Part shown: positions 17,538 through 26,298 of the stretch, piece after piece
How the letters are laid out: every line of letters starts with the position of its first letter
How positions within the stretch are numbered: the first letter of the stretch is position 1
Origin: an uncultured Prevotella sp.
GTDB taxonomy: Bacteria; Bacteroidota; Bacteroidia; Bacteroidales; Bacteroidaceae
Direction of reading: 5' to 3'
NCBI GenBank assembly: GCA_905235835.1
Contig: CAJONQ010000023.1
Coordinates: 1-50,766, forward strand
Length of the DNA: 50,766 nucleotides
The notes under the pieces: model-generated
Seen by the model: only the letters and a program-made list of their open reading frames with translations
Database searches by the model: none
What the model was told of the DNA's origin: nothing
Position numbers and translations under genes: made by a program

Positions 17538-19079
17538 ATGGCACAAGAAGACGTATTTAAGAAAATCGTAAGCCACTGCAAGGAGTATGGGTTTGTGTTC
17601 CCCAGCAGTGATATCTACGATGGATTAGGCGCTGTTTACGACTACGGTCAGAACGGCGTGGAGTTGAAGAATAATATCAAAGAGTACTGGTGGAAGTCGA
17701 TGGTACTGTTGCACGAGAACATCGTGGGCATCGACTCAGCTATCTTTATGCACCCCACGATATGGAAGGCTTCCGGTCACGTGGACGCTTTCAACGATCC
17801 CTTGATAGACAACCGTGACTCGAAGAAACGCTATCGTGCTGACGTGCTCATCGAGGACCAGATCGCTAAGTATGACGAGAAGATTCAGAAAGAGGTGGAG
17901 AAGGCTCGTAAGCGCTTCGGTGACTCTTTCGATGAGGCGAAGTACTTGGAGACCAGTGAGCGTGTGAAGGAGACTAAGGAGAAGCGTGATGCGCTGCATG
18001 CCCGTTATGCCGCCGCTATGCAGGGTCCTGACTTGGAGGCGCTGAAGCAGATCATCCTCGACGAGGAGATCGTTTGTCCTATCAGTGGTACCCGCAACTG
18101 GACGGATGTCCGTCAGTTCAACCTGATGTTCTCCACGGAGATGGGTGCCAGTGCCGACGGCTCTATGAAGGTGTACCTGCGTCCTGAGACGGCACAGGGT
18201 ATCTTTGTCAACTACCTGAACGTGCAGAAGACGGGGCGTATGAAGATTCCTTTTGGTATCGCACAGATTGGTAAGGCATTCCGTAACGAGATCGTGGCTC
18301 GTCAGTTTATCTTCCGTATGCGTGAGTTCGAGCAGATGGAGATGCAGTTCTTCGTCGCCCCTGGCACGGAGCTGGAGTGGTTCCCCAAGTGGAAGCAGAC
18401 CCGTATGGCATGGCACCAGGCACTGGGCTTCGGTGCGGAGAACTATCGTTTCCACGATCATGACAAGCTCGCCCACTATGCCAATGCCGCTACGGACATC
18501 GAGTTCAAGATGCCGTTCGGTTTCAAGGAGGTGGAGGGTATCCACTCACGTACCAACTTCGACCTGTCGCAGCATGAGAAATACTCCGGTAAGAGCATCA
18601 AATACTTCGACCCACAGACCAATGAGAGCTATACGCCGTTCGTCATCGAGACCTCTATCGGTGTCGACCGTATGTTCCTCTCTATCATGTGTCACTCCTT
18701 CTGCGAGGAGAAACTGGAGAACGGTGAGACCCGTGTGGTATTGAGACTGCCTGCAGCACTGGCTCCCGTGAAACTTGCCGTGATGCCTCTGGTGAAGAAA
18801 GACGGACTGCCCGAGAAGGCTCGTGAGATCATCAACGACCTGAAGTTCCACTTCAACTGCCAGTATGACGAGAAAGACTCTATCGGTAAACGCTATCGTC
18901 GTCAAGATGCCATCGGTACTCCGTACTGTGTGACTGTCGACCACGACTCACTGAACGACGGTAAGGTAACGCTCCGCTTCCGTGACACCATGGAGCAGGA
19001 GCGTGTGAATATCTCTGATCTCGCTGCCATCATCGAGGATAAGGTAAGCATCGCAAGTCTGCTTAAAAAACTGCAATAA
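17538..19079 (+). CDS. glyS: Glycyl-tRNA synthetase, single-chain (alpha2) type
   Basis: Class II synthetase that charges tRNA-Gly. At 513 residues it is the dimeric, eukaryote-like form, not the two-subunit alpha/beta form. Family features: SSDIYDGLGAVYDYGQNGVE near the start, motif 2 in YLRPETAQGIFVNYLNV and PFGIAQIGKAFRNEI, REFEQMEMQFFVAPG, and the C-terminal anticodon-binding domain beginning LAPVKLAVMPLVKKDGL. The start is set by the ATG 30 bp after the -7 box. The stop overlaps the FKBP start as TAATG. Confidence 0.95.
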   Translation: MAQEDVFKKIVSHCKEYGFVFPSSDIYDGLGAVYDYGQNGVELKNNIKEYWWKSMVLLHENIVGIDSAIFMHPTIWKASGHVDAFNDPLIDNRDSKKRYRADVLIEDQIAKYDEKIQKEVEKARKRFGDSFDEAKYLETSERVKETKEKRDALHARYAAAMQGPDLEALKQIILDEEIVCPISGTRNWTDVRQFNLMFSTEMGASADGSMKVYLRPETAQGIFVNYLNVQKTGRMKIPFGIAQIGKAFRNEIVARQFIFRMREFEQMEMQFFVAPGTELEWFPKWKQTRMAWHQALGFGAENYRFHDHDKLAHYANAATDIEFKMPFGFKEVEGIHSRTNFDLSQHEKYSGKSIKYFDPQTNESYTPFVIETSIGVDRMFLSIMCHSFCEEKLENGETRVVLRLPAALAPVKLAVMPLVKKDGLPEKAREIINDLKFHFNCQYDEKDSIGKRYRRQDAIGTPYCVTVDHDSLNDGKVTLRFRDTMEQERVNISDLAAIIEDKVSIASLLKKLQ

Positions 19080-19663
19080 TGAAAATCAAGCATTACATAT
19101 TCGTCTGTCTCTCACTGCTCGTCCTTGCGTCGTGCAGTGAGAAAGACGATGCTATCGTAGAGTATGCGGACTGGAAGAACAAGAACGAGCAGTACTTTGA
19201 GGCTGCCTATCTTGCAGCCGACTGGGACTTTACGCTGAGGAAGTACTCCTTGAAAGAAGAGATGGCTACCAAGCATACGGACTACGTGCTGGTGAAAGAG
19301 TATGAAAGTGACGTGGATGCCCCTGCGGCAACACCCTACCTGACCGATACGGTACAGGTGCATTATGTAGGCAGTCTCATTCCCTCGCCATCGTATGCCT
19401 CAGGATTTCAGTTCGACCAGAGTTATCTGGAACCCTTCGACTGGGATACGGCTGTACCCAGGAAGTTCGCGGTCAATAGTCTGGTGACAGGTTTCACGAC
19501 GGCTTTGTTGAATATGCATAGGGGTGACTTTTGGTATGTGACTGTTCCCTATCAGCTGGGATATGGCACGGCAGACAATGGTTCTATTCCGGGATATAGC
19601 ACACTCCGCTTTTTGATACGACTGGAAGACTTTTGGACAAAGACAAAGGGTGACCGTTACTAA
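19079..19663 (+). CDS. FKBP-type peptidyl-prolyl isomerase lipoprotein
   Basis: A predicted lipoprotein (MKIKHYIFVCLSLLVLASC, Cys19) of 194 residues facing the periplasm or outer membrane. The C-terminal FKBP domain is recognisable: VQVHYVGSLI, GFQFDQSYLEPFDWD, VTGFTTALLNMHRGDFWYVTVPYQLGYG and STLRFLIRLEDFW. It would catalyse prolyl cis/trans isomerisation of envelope proteins. It is translationally coupled to glyS (TAATG), a common arrangement in this group. The stop lies inside a hairpin that also holds the convergent gene's stop. Confidence 0.88.
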   Translation: MKIKHYIFVCLSLLVLASCSEKDDAIVEYADWKNKNEQYFEAAYLAADWDFTLRKYSLKEEMATKHTDYVLVKEYESDVDAPAATPYLTDTVQVHYVGSLIPSPSYASGFQFDQSYLEPFDWDTAVPRKFAVNSLVTGFTTALLNMHRGDFWYVTVPYQLGYGTADNGSIPGYSTLRFLIRLEDFWTKTKGDRY

Positions 19664-19682
19664 TCGGTCACCTTTTCTTTTT
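19645..19682. terminator. Terminator hairpin containing both convergent stop codons
   Basis: GGTGACCG (19649-19656) pairs with CGGTCACC (19665-19672), flanked by AAA and TTTTCTTTTT. Both stop codons share CTAA (19660-19663) in the loop. Confidence 0.8.
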
Positions 19683-20592
19683 CCATATCTTTTCTGGACT
19701 TCGACTTCGTCACCAGCCATACACCGCTGAATACCAATATGACGGCAAGGGCATGGGTGGGCTTCAATACTCCGATACCCATCAGCAACGACGCGGCAAC
19801 GGAGACGATAGGTTGTACGTAATTATAGACGGACACTACGGTAGGACGTAGTGTGCGCTGTCCTATCATCGTCAAGATATAACCGAAGAAAGTTCCGATA
19901 CATACCACATAGGCGACTTCCCACCATGTCTTAGTGGGAATAGGTTGTGCCAAGACACCTGTCACATGGGAGAAAGTGAAAGGCAACAGCATGAGGGTTG
20001 CCCACGAGAACATATACTTGTTGATGGTGAAGACGTTGTAACGTCGTATCAATGGATTAAACAATGACAAGTATAAAGCAAACGAGAACTGGGCGAAGAG
20101 ACAGAGCAGGTCACCACGGATGTCACCCACCTTGTCGCTGGCATGGGCGGCAGAGGTTAATATCAAGATCAGAGCACCAGAGCATCCCATCAGAACACCT
20201 AACGCTTTCTTACCGGTAATAGGCTCTTTTAGAATCAGTGCCGCCAATACCATGGCGAAGATAGGCATGGAGGTCGTCACGATAGAGGCATTGATGGGGG
20301 AGGTAATGCTCAGTCCTATCGTATAGCAACACTGGTTACATACCAGTCCGAAGAGTCCTGCACCTATGAACATCAACTTGTCACGCAAAGGAACATGTTC
20401 CTTGGGTGCGAAGAAGGAGGCAATCCAGAATAGCAGACATGCTCCTACCACCCGGAAAGTAACCATGGTGATGCCATCGAAGCCATGGGTCATGGCATCT
20501 TTCCCCACAGGAGCCATGAGTCCCCATCCAGCACATGCTCCAAACATGGAAAGGTGTGCGATAAGGGCACGATGATTGCTTGTTTTATCCAT
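19660..20592 (-). CDS. EamA/DMT-family transporter
   Basis: An inner-membrane protein of 10 predicted helices in two EamA repeats (first beginning LSMFGACAGWGLMAPVGKD, second around DLLCLFAQFSFALYLSLFNP). Family members export amino acids or other metabolites; the substrate cannot be read from sequence. The frame is open to 20622, but a -7 box at 20611-20619 places the transcript start downstream of that. The ATG at 20592 (MDKTSNHRALIAHL) is therefore preferred, giving 310 residues. It is divergent from the ATPase/TOPRIM pair, and the two -7 boxes are about 22 bp apart. Confidence 0.87.
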   Translation of the reverse strand: MDKTSNHRALIAHLSMFGACAGWGLMAPVGKDAMTHGFDGITMVTFRVVGACLLFWIASFFAPKEHVPLRDKLMFIGAGLFGLVCNQCCYTIGLSITSPINASIVTTSMPIFAMVLAALILKEPITGKKALGVLMGCSGALILILTSAAHASDKVGDIRGDLLCLFAQFSFALYLSLFNPLIRRYNVFTINKYMFSWATLMLLPFTFSHVTGVLAQPIPTKTWWEVAYVVCIGTFFGYILTMIGQRTLRPTVVSVYNYVQPIVSVAASLLMGIGVLKPTHALAVILVFSGVWLVTKSKSRKDMEKEKVTD

Positions 20593-20610
20593 TTTAATAT
20601 TTTTTCGCCT

Positions 20611-20619
20611 GCAAAAGTA
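20611..20619 (-). promoter_or_regulatory. -7 box of the EamA transporter gene
   Basis: Minus-strand TACTTTTGC, 18 bp before the ATG at 20592. Confidence 0.6.
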
Positions 20620-20641
20620 CACATAATTCGGGAATAATCAC

Positions 20642-20650
20642 TATTTTTGC
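20642..20650 (+). promoter_or_regulatory. -7 box of the ATPase/TOPRIM pair
   Basis: TATTTTTGC, 18 bp before the ATPase ATG, leaving a leader of roughly 10 nt. Confidence 0.6.
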
Positions 20651-20668
20651 GATATAAACATAATCGAT

Positions 20669-21505
20669 ATGCAAAAGTACGCGGATTATATCAAGCAGAT
20701 AGAGATAGACTCTCTATGGGGTGACAGGAAGCACATCGTATGGGACCTCGACCCGAAGGTGAATGTGCTCAGTGGTATCAATGGTGTGGGTAAGTCTACT
20801 ATATTAAATAAGGTGGTGAGGAGTATCAATACCAATGGGGATATCCAAAACCATATGCTGAAGGGAGTACGTATCAAGTCGGAGCCGGAGGATGCGACGC
20901 ATGTGCGCTTCGACATCATCCGCTCGTTAGACAGTAATATCTCGCAGACCCTGTCGGAAGGGGATGGGGTGATGCGTGAGACACTGTCGGCTCTTGCTGG
21001 TATGGGGGGTGGCTCTCTACTCGACCTGCAACTCTATAACCTGCAACGTAAATACCTTGACTATCAGGTGAACATCGGCAACCGTATCATCGAAGAACTG
21101 CAAAAGGGGAATATGGATGCTGCCCAGCATCTGTCAGAACCCAAGAAACGCTTCCAGGATATCGTCGATGACTTGTTCAAAGAGACGGGTAAGCAAATCA
21201 TTCGCACGGAGAATGAGATACGCTTCTCGCAGATCGGTGAGACGTTATTACCGTATAAGCTCTCCAGTGGGGAGAAGCAGATGCTCGTCATCCTGCTGAC
21301 CGTCTTGGTGGAAGACCAGCAACCTTATGTGCTCCTGATGGATGAGCCGGAGGTTTCCTTGCATATCGAATGGCAGAAGCAACTCATCAGCTTAATATTG
21401 GAATTGAATCCTAACGTGCAGATTATCCTGACCACTCATTCTCCCGCAGTGATTATGAGCGGCTGGATGGATAAAGTGACGGAAGTTTCGGATATTACAC
21501 TATAA
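20669..21505 (+). CDS. ABC/OLD-type AAA ATPase paired with a TOPRIM protein
   Basis: A 278-residue soluble ATPase. Walker A GINGVGKST is at 36-44, the ABC-like signature LSSGEKQ at 198-204, Walker B VLLMDEP at 221-227 followed by EVSLH, and the switch His is H257 in TTHSP. This order with a short helical insert is typical of OLD, RecF/SMC-like and AriA-type (PARIS) ATPases, not of transporters; there are no membrane segments. It is the first gene of a two-gene unit with the DUF4435 gene 39 bp downstream. It is shorter than the roughly 450-residue AriA proteins, so it is a compact variant or a separate family. Function is inferred from pairing. Confidence 0.85.
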   Translation: MQKYADYIKQIEIDSLWGDRKHIVWDLDPKVNVLSGINGVGKSTILNKVVRSINTNGDIQNHMLKGVRIKSEPEDATHVRFDIIRSLDSNISQTLSEGDGVMRETLSALAGMGGGSLLDLQLYNLQRKYLDYQVNIGNRIIEELQKGNMDAAQHLSEPKKRFQDIVDDLFKETGKQIIRTENEIRFSQIGETLLPYKLSSGEKQMLVILLTVLVEDQQPYVLLMDEPEVSLHIEWQKQLISLILELNPNVQIILTTHSPAVIMSGWMDKVTEVSDITL

Positions 21506-21540
21506 TTACTATAGCCACTATAGTTACTATAGGCACTATC
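21499..21540. repeat. 9-bp-period repeat between the ATPase and TOPRIM genes
   Basis: Four full units and one partial unit of ACTATANNN begin within the last codons of the ATPase gene and fill the spacer, ending 4 bp before the next ATG. Confidence 0.85.
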
Positions 21541-21544
21541 AAAT

Positions 21545-22555
21545 ATGAAAGGACTGAAAGATCATCTCAATAGTCGCTATTTCGAGGCGGCAAACCAAAT
21601 GACCTCGAAAAAGGCAAGACGGCGTATCGTAGCTTATGTGGAGAGTTACGATGATATCTATTTCTGGCGTACCGTTTTGAGCCGTTTTGAGGATGACAAG
21701 CGCTACTTTGAGGTAATGCTCCCCTCTCACCAGAAACTGGAACGCGGAAAGAAGTCGGTGCTCATGAACTTCATCGAGGGGAGAATCGGTCAGGATATGA
21801 TTGCCTGTGTGGATGCTGATTATGACTACCTGTTGCAAGGTGCTACCCCACAGTCGAGGAAGGTGGTGGAGAGCCCTTATGTGTTCCATACCTATGTCTA
21901 TGCTATCGAGAACCTGCAATGTTATGCTCCTTCTCTGCATGATGTCTGTGTCGCCGTGACCCTCAACGACCACCGTATCTTTGACTTTACTGATTACCTC
22001 ACGCAGTACAGCGAGGCGATATTCCCGTTGTTCATTTGGTCGGTATGGGCTTATCGGACAGGTAATCATAATAAATTCTCTTTGTCTGATATGGCAAGAG
22101 TGATAGACCCAGGGGGCTTTAATGTGTTCGATCCCCAGCCGTCTATCGACCATCTCCGTCAGAAAGTCAACCGGAAGGTCAGACAGTTACAGGCGGAGTT
22201 CCCTGATAATAAAGAGCCATACCTGAGGCTAAAGGCGGAGATCAAGGAACTGGGTGTTACTCCACAGACCACCTATCTCTATGTGCAGGGACACTCGTTA
22301 TTCGACAACGTGATAGTCCCTATATTAAATAAGGTGTGCAACCGTCTCCGCTTAGAGCGGCAAGAGGAGATCAGTCGTACGGCTCGTCATCACACCCAGC
22401 GTAAAAACGAGATGTCCTGCTATGAGCACTCATTGCAGGACATCCGTCAGATGCTTAAGAAAAACAACGGCTACATGCAGGCAGAACAGTTCCGTCGTGT
22501 ACAATCAGACGTGGAACAGTTCCTTACGACAGCACGTAAGTCTCCAGAAACTTAA
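21545..22555 (+). CDS. DUF4435 (TOPRIM-like) protein
   Basis: A 336-residue soluble protein. The TOPRIM-like core is at the N-terminus: the conserved acidic residue E33 in AYVESYDDIYFW and the DxD motif D90-D92 in ACVDADYDYLL, as in DUF4435 proteins such as AriB of PARIS. The middle holds hydrophobic and helical segments (YAIENLQCYAPSL, FPLFIWSVWAYRTG) and the C-terminal 90 residues are charged helices. With the ATPase it forms a plausible nucleotide-sensing nuclease effector pair. Direct evidence is only the two motif sets and gene order. The 3' end overlaps manA (convergent) by 32 bp with no terminator visible. Confidence 0.82.
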   Translation: MKGLKDHLNSRYFEAANQMTSKKARRRIVAYVESYDDIYFWRTVLSRFEDDKRYFEVMLPSHQKLERGKKSVLMNFIEGRIGQDMIACVDADYDYLLQGATPQSRKVVESPYVFHTYVYAIENLQCYAPSLHDVCVAVTLNDHRIFDFTDYLTQYSEAIFPLFIWSVWAYRTGNHNKFSLSDMARVIDPGGFNVFDPQPSIDHLRQKVNRKVRQLQAEFPDNKEPYLRLKAEIKELGVTPQTTYLYVQGHSLFDNVIVPILNKVCNRLRLERQEEISRTARHHTQRKNEMSCYEHSLQDIRQMLKKNNGYMQAEQFRRVQSDVEQFLTTARKSPET

Positions 22556-23472
22556 TGGTTCCTTCCGTGCGTACCTCCTTGACAGTCGCAGGGACGAGTA
22601 TCGTCTCTCCTGCCTGGAACGTTACTTCCTCGCCGTCTATGATGATAGTTCCTTTTCCCTTCAGACCAATCAAGATGACAAAGGAGTCTAACTCGCTATA
22701 ATCCATCGTCATCGGCTCCGTCAGGTCGTATACAGCCGTATTGAAATAGGGACACTCTACCAGTAACTGGCTCTCGTTCTTCTGTGGATTGTATTTCGTG
22801 CGGTAATCCTCAAGGACGGTATAGTTGATGCTCTCTGATGCTTCTTGGGTATGTATAGTTACCGTCTTTGTCCTTACGCTTGAAGTCATAAATACGATAG
22901 GTGACATCGGAGGTCTGCTGAATCTCGGCAAGGAAACAACCGGCACCAATGGCATGGATACGTCCTGCAGGAATAAAGAAACAGTCTCCTTCCTTCACCT
23001 CATACTGGGCAAGGGCATCACAGATAGTATCATCCTCCACCATCTGCTTGTACTGCTCTGGTGTGATCTGTAGTTTAAGTCCATTATAGAGCTTTGCCTC
23101 AGGGGCACTGTCCATGACAAACCACATCTCGGTCTTGCCACGGCTCTTGCCTTGTCGGTGAGCAATCTCATCGGTAGGGTGTACCTGTATGCTTAGGTCT
23201 TGTCGGGCATCGATAAACTTGATGAGCAAAGGAAACTCGTCTCCGAAACGATTGTAGTTTGCCTCACCGACTAACTGTCCTTTGAGGTCACGCACTAATT
23301 GGTTGAGGGAACGTCCGTCACCAACGGCAATCGTCTCGTTGTCCTTAACACCGGAAATCTCCCAGCTCTCGCCCACATTCTCCATCTGGGCATTGAGCTT
23401 CTTGAAGGGGATGATTTTATCACCACCCCATAGGGTTTGTTTTAAAAGCGGTTCAAATTTGTAGTAATTCAT
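22524..23472 (-). pseudogene. manA: Mannose-6-phosphate isomerase, class I, frameshifted
   Basis: Interconverts mannose-6-phosphate and fructose-6-phosphate. From the ATG at 23472 (MNYYKFEPLLKQTLWGGDKI) the frame has the cupin metal-binding IQVHPTDEIAH, KTEMWFV and GDCFFIPAGRIHAIGAG, then runs off frame after RKDKDGNY. The remainder (HTQEASESINYTVLEDYRTK to KFLETYVLS) is intact in another frame. Only one base (22854) separates the Tyr and His codons where the family usually has about three residues, so the net loss is 8 bp (2 or 5 are possible). An upstream extension to 23529 overlaps trkH and is not used. Last gene of the dxs-trkA-trkH run. Confidence 0.88.
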
Positions 23473-23485
23473 AAATACTATTTGT

Positions 23486-24946
23486 TTAATTGTCTTTCCA
23501 GAATCCTGGAGTAAATAATACCAATACACTCATAATCTCCAAACGACCTACCAGCATCAGGAAGGAGCATACCCATTTGATGAAATCTGGTAACTGGCTC
23601 CATGACATCTCAGGACCTATCTGGGTTCCAAGGGAAGGTCCTACATTACTGATACAACTCAATGCGATGGTGATAGCATTCGTATTGTCAATGCCAGCCA
23701 TAATCATAATCGTGGCGGAAAGCAATACCATGAGGGTAAAGATCGCAAAGAAAGCAAGCAGGGTATTCAGTTTCTGCTGAGGTACAGGCTGACCGTTAAT
23801 CTTTACAGGCAGTACTGCATTCGGATGAAGCAACTTATAGAACTCGTTGCGAATCAGTTTTATAATCATCACACCACGTATACATTTAAATCCTCCTGTT
23901 GTAGAACCCGCACAGGCACCCAAGAACATCAGACAGCCAAGGATAACCCATGTGATGTGAGGCCATCGTGCCGCGTCATCGTTGAAGAGTCCTGTGGTGG
24001 TGATAAACGATACTACCTGGAACAATGACGAGCGGAAGGCTCGCTCCAGACCATAGCCGTTGCTTGACATTAATAGATACATAATCCACATGGTGGATGC
24101 CATAACAACGAAGATGAACAGTTTAAACTCAGAATTCTTAAATAGGTTAGCTATCTTGAATTTGAATATAGCAAGATAAAGCATGGTGAAATTAATACCA
24201 GCCAAAAATTGGAAAAGGATTGCGATATACTCAATAGTGGGTGAATGAAAGAATGCGGTAGAGTCATTGTGAGGTGCGAATCCTCCTGTTGCCGTTGTCG
24301 TCATCGCATAGTTGATACTATCAAACCAGTTCATTCCAGCAAGATAAAATGAAAGGATGCAACCAATGGTCAAAGCGGAATAGACGGACCAAATCCATTT
24401 TGCCGTAGTGGAGAGACGGGGATGCATCTTGGACCTGATAGGACCTGTCGCTTCGGCGGCAAACACTTTCACACTACCACTGCCAACCATGGAGGGAAGG
24501 ATGGCAATCGTGAAGAACACAATTCCTAAAGCGCCAATCCATTGGGTCTGTGTCCGCCAGAACAAAATGGCATGAGGCATCCATTCTACATCGTCAATGA
24601 TGGTGGCTCCTGTCGTGGTGAAACCTGACATGGTCTCGAAAAATGCGTCTGTTACATTATCAATATATCCACCTATCAGAAAAGGAATCATACCGAACAC
24701 ACTGAAAATAGTCCATGTCAGTGTGACTAAGAGATAAGCATCACGACGGCTCAGGTTGTTAGTGGCATTCCTTCCCATGAATTTGAGAATAAACGCACAA
24801 CTGAAGGTAAACAGGGTAGACAACAGGAAAGCCATCATGTCGTCTTCCATATAATAGAATGATATACCCGTACAAAGGGTCAGCAGTGTTCCTAAAAGAA
24901 AGAGCAGAGAACCAATGATTTCGTATATCAGGGGGAAGTTTACCAT
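23486..24946 (-). CDS. trkH: Trk potassium uptake system, membrane subunit TrkH
   Basis: An inner-membrane K+ channel-like transporter of 486 residues with about ten hydrophobic segments. The four pore loops are visible: SGFTTTGATII, TTTATGGFAPHNDS, SFITTTGLFNDD and SCISNVGPSLG, with ACAGSTTGGFKCIR and KLLHPNAVLPVKING following the third. It works with the cytoplasmic TrkA gating ring, encoded just upstream with a 7-bp overlap. Confidence 0.95.
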   Translation of the reverse strand: MVNFPLIYEIIGSLLFLLGTLLTLCTGISFYYMEDDMMAFLLSTLFTFSCAFILKFMGRNATNNLSRRDAYLLVTLTWTIFSVFGMIPFLIGGYIDNVTDAFFETMSGFTTTGATIIDDVEWMPHAILFWRTQTQWIGALGIVFFTIAILPSMVGSGSVKVFAAEATGPIRSKMHPRLSTTAKWIWSVYSALTIGCILSFYLAGMNWFDSINYAMTTTATGGFAPHNDSTAFFHSPTIEYIAILFQFLAGINFTMLYLAIFKFKIANLFKNSEFKLFIFVVMASTMWIMYLLMSSNGYGLERAFRSSLFQVVSFITTTGLFNDDAARWPHITWVILGCLMFLGACAGSTTGGFKCIRGVMIIKLIRNEFYKLLHPNAVLPVKINGQPVPQQKLNTLLAFFAIFTLMVLLSATIMIMAGIDNTNAITIALSCISNVGPSLGTQIGPEMSWSQLPDFIKWVCSFLMLVGRLEIMSVLVLFTPGFWKDN

Positions 24947-26298
24947 AATGCGTTTGACTTGAAATACTTCTCGACTTTCTTGAGGTTCTGTTCATGGCAA
25001 AAGACCATTACTGAATCACCTGCCATGATTTGTGTATTACCATTAACAAGGATACCTTCCTCGTTGCGTACTAAACCACCAATAGTGACACCAAAGGGCA
25101 AACCGAGGTCTTTCACTGGTTTTTTGGTGACTTTAGAATTTTCGGCAGCGATAAACTCTGCAACATCGGAGTCAACCATCATCAAGGAACGGACATTGCT
25201 GACATCCGCATCCAGCATCATCTGGTAGATATGGCTGGCTGCAACTGTCTTCTTATTGATAATCGTACCGATATCAAGACTCTCCGCCATCTCTACATAG
25301 TCGAGGTTCTCTACCATTGCCACAGTCTTCCTTACTCCAAGTCGCTTGGCTGTCAGACAAGCAAGGATGTTCGTCTCTGCATTACCAGTTAGGGCAACAA
25401 AGGCTTGCGTGTTCTCAATACCTTCTTCCTGTAAAAGACCAAGATCACGGGCATCCCCATGAATAATCATGGTGTCGGTATCGCAGAGTAATTCGTTCAA
25501 CTGTTCACAGCGTCGCTCGCTCTTCTCGATAATTTTCAGGTTCATATAATCGGGAAGGGTCAAGCCAACGCGAACGGCAGTCTTTCCTCCTCCCATAATA
25601 ATCACATTCTTCACATCAGCATAATGTTCTTTCCCAGAAATCTTGCGGATATATGGAATGTATTCGCTGGTAGTCATAAAATAGGTGAGATCATTGGCAC
25701 ATAACTTGTCATTACCACTAGGAATCAAAGTCTCTCCACCTCGCTTGATGGCTACGATATGATATGGGTCATCAGGACCACAAAGATTCTTCAGTGGCTG
25801 GTCGAGAATCTCGCATGTCTTCCTCAGTTTAATACCTAACATCACCAAAGCGCCACCATGTACATCCCAACGCTGTCTGACCCATGACATCTTTAAGCCG
25901 TTGGTAATATCTATGGCAGCCAGTACTTCTGGATAGATCAGAGAATTGACACCCATCTTTTCAAAGAAAGGCTTCAGGTTAGGGGCAAGATACTCGTAAT
26001 TGTCAATACGTGCCACCGTTTTCTTTGCTCCTAAGGCATGGGCAATACTACATGCGTTCATGTTCTTACTCTCGTCTGGAGTAACTCCGACGAAGAGGTC
26101 TGCAGACTCAGTCCCCGCTTCTTTCAATGTCTTGATACTTGTCGGTGAACCTTGAATGGTCATGATATCATAACGTCCGTCAAGTCCTGACAGGCGTGTG
26201 GGGTCAGCATCTATCAAAACACAATCCTGATGATCGCGTGATAAAAGTTTTGACAGGTGAGTTCCAACGGCACCTGCACCGGCAATCACAATCTTCAT
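24940..26298 (-). CDS. trkA: Trk system potassium uptake protein TrkA
   Basis: A cytosolic gating subunit of 452 residues with two RCK repeats. The first starts [20 protein letters not shown] with a Rossmann dinucleotide loop, followed by [19 protein letters not shown]. The second starts near residue 231 ([20 protein letters not shown]) and is slightly degenerate in the GxGxxG loop. TrkA_C domains follow each. Overlaps dxs by 4 bp (ATGA) and trkH by 7 bp, so the three are cotranscribed. Confidence 0.95.
   Translation of the reverse strand: MKIVIAGAGAVGTHLSKLLSRDHQDCVLIDADPTRLSGLDGRYDIMTIQGSPTSIKTLKEAGTESADLFVGVTPDESKNMNACSIAHALGAKKTVARIDNYEYLAPNLKPFFEKMGVNSLIYPEVLAAIDITNGLKMSWVRQRWDVHGGALVMLGIKLRKTCEILDQPLKNLCGPDDPYHIVAIKRGGETLIPSGNDKLCANDLTYFMTTSEYIPYIRKISGKEHYADVKNVIIMGGGKTAVRVGLTLPDYMNLKIIEKSERRCEQLNELLCDTDTMIIHGDARDLGLLQEEGIENTQAFVALTGNAETNILACLTAKRLGVRKTVAMVENLDYVEMAESLDIGTIINKKTVAASHIYQMMLDADVSNVRSLMMVDSDVAEFIAAENSKVTKKPVKDLGLPFGVTIGGLVRNEEGILVNGNTQIMAGDSVMVFCHEQNLKKVEKYFKSNALW

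Noticed and set aside
23473..23529. Extended start for manA
   Set aside because: Would overlap the trkH 3' end by 44 bp and adds residues not typical of the family; MNYYKFEPLLKQTLWGG at 23472 is the family start.
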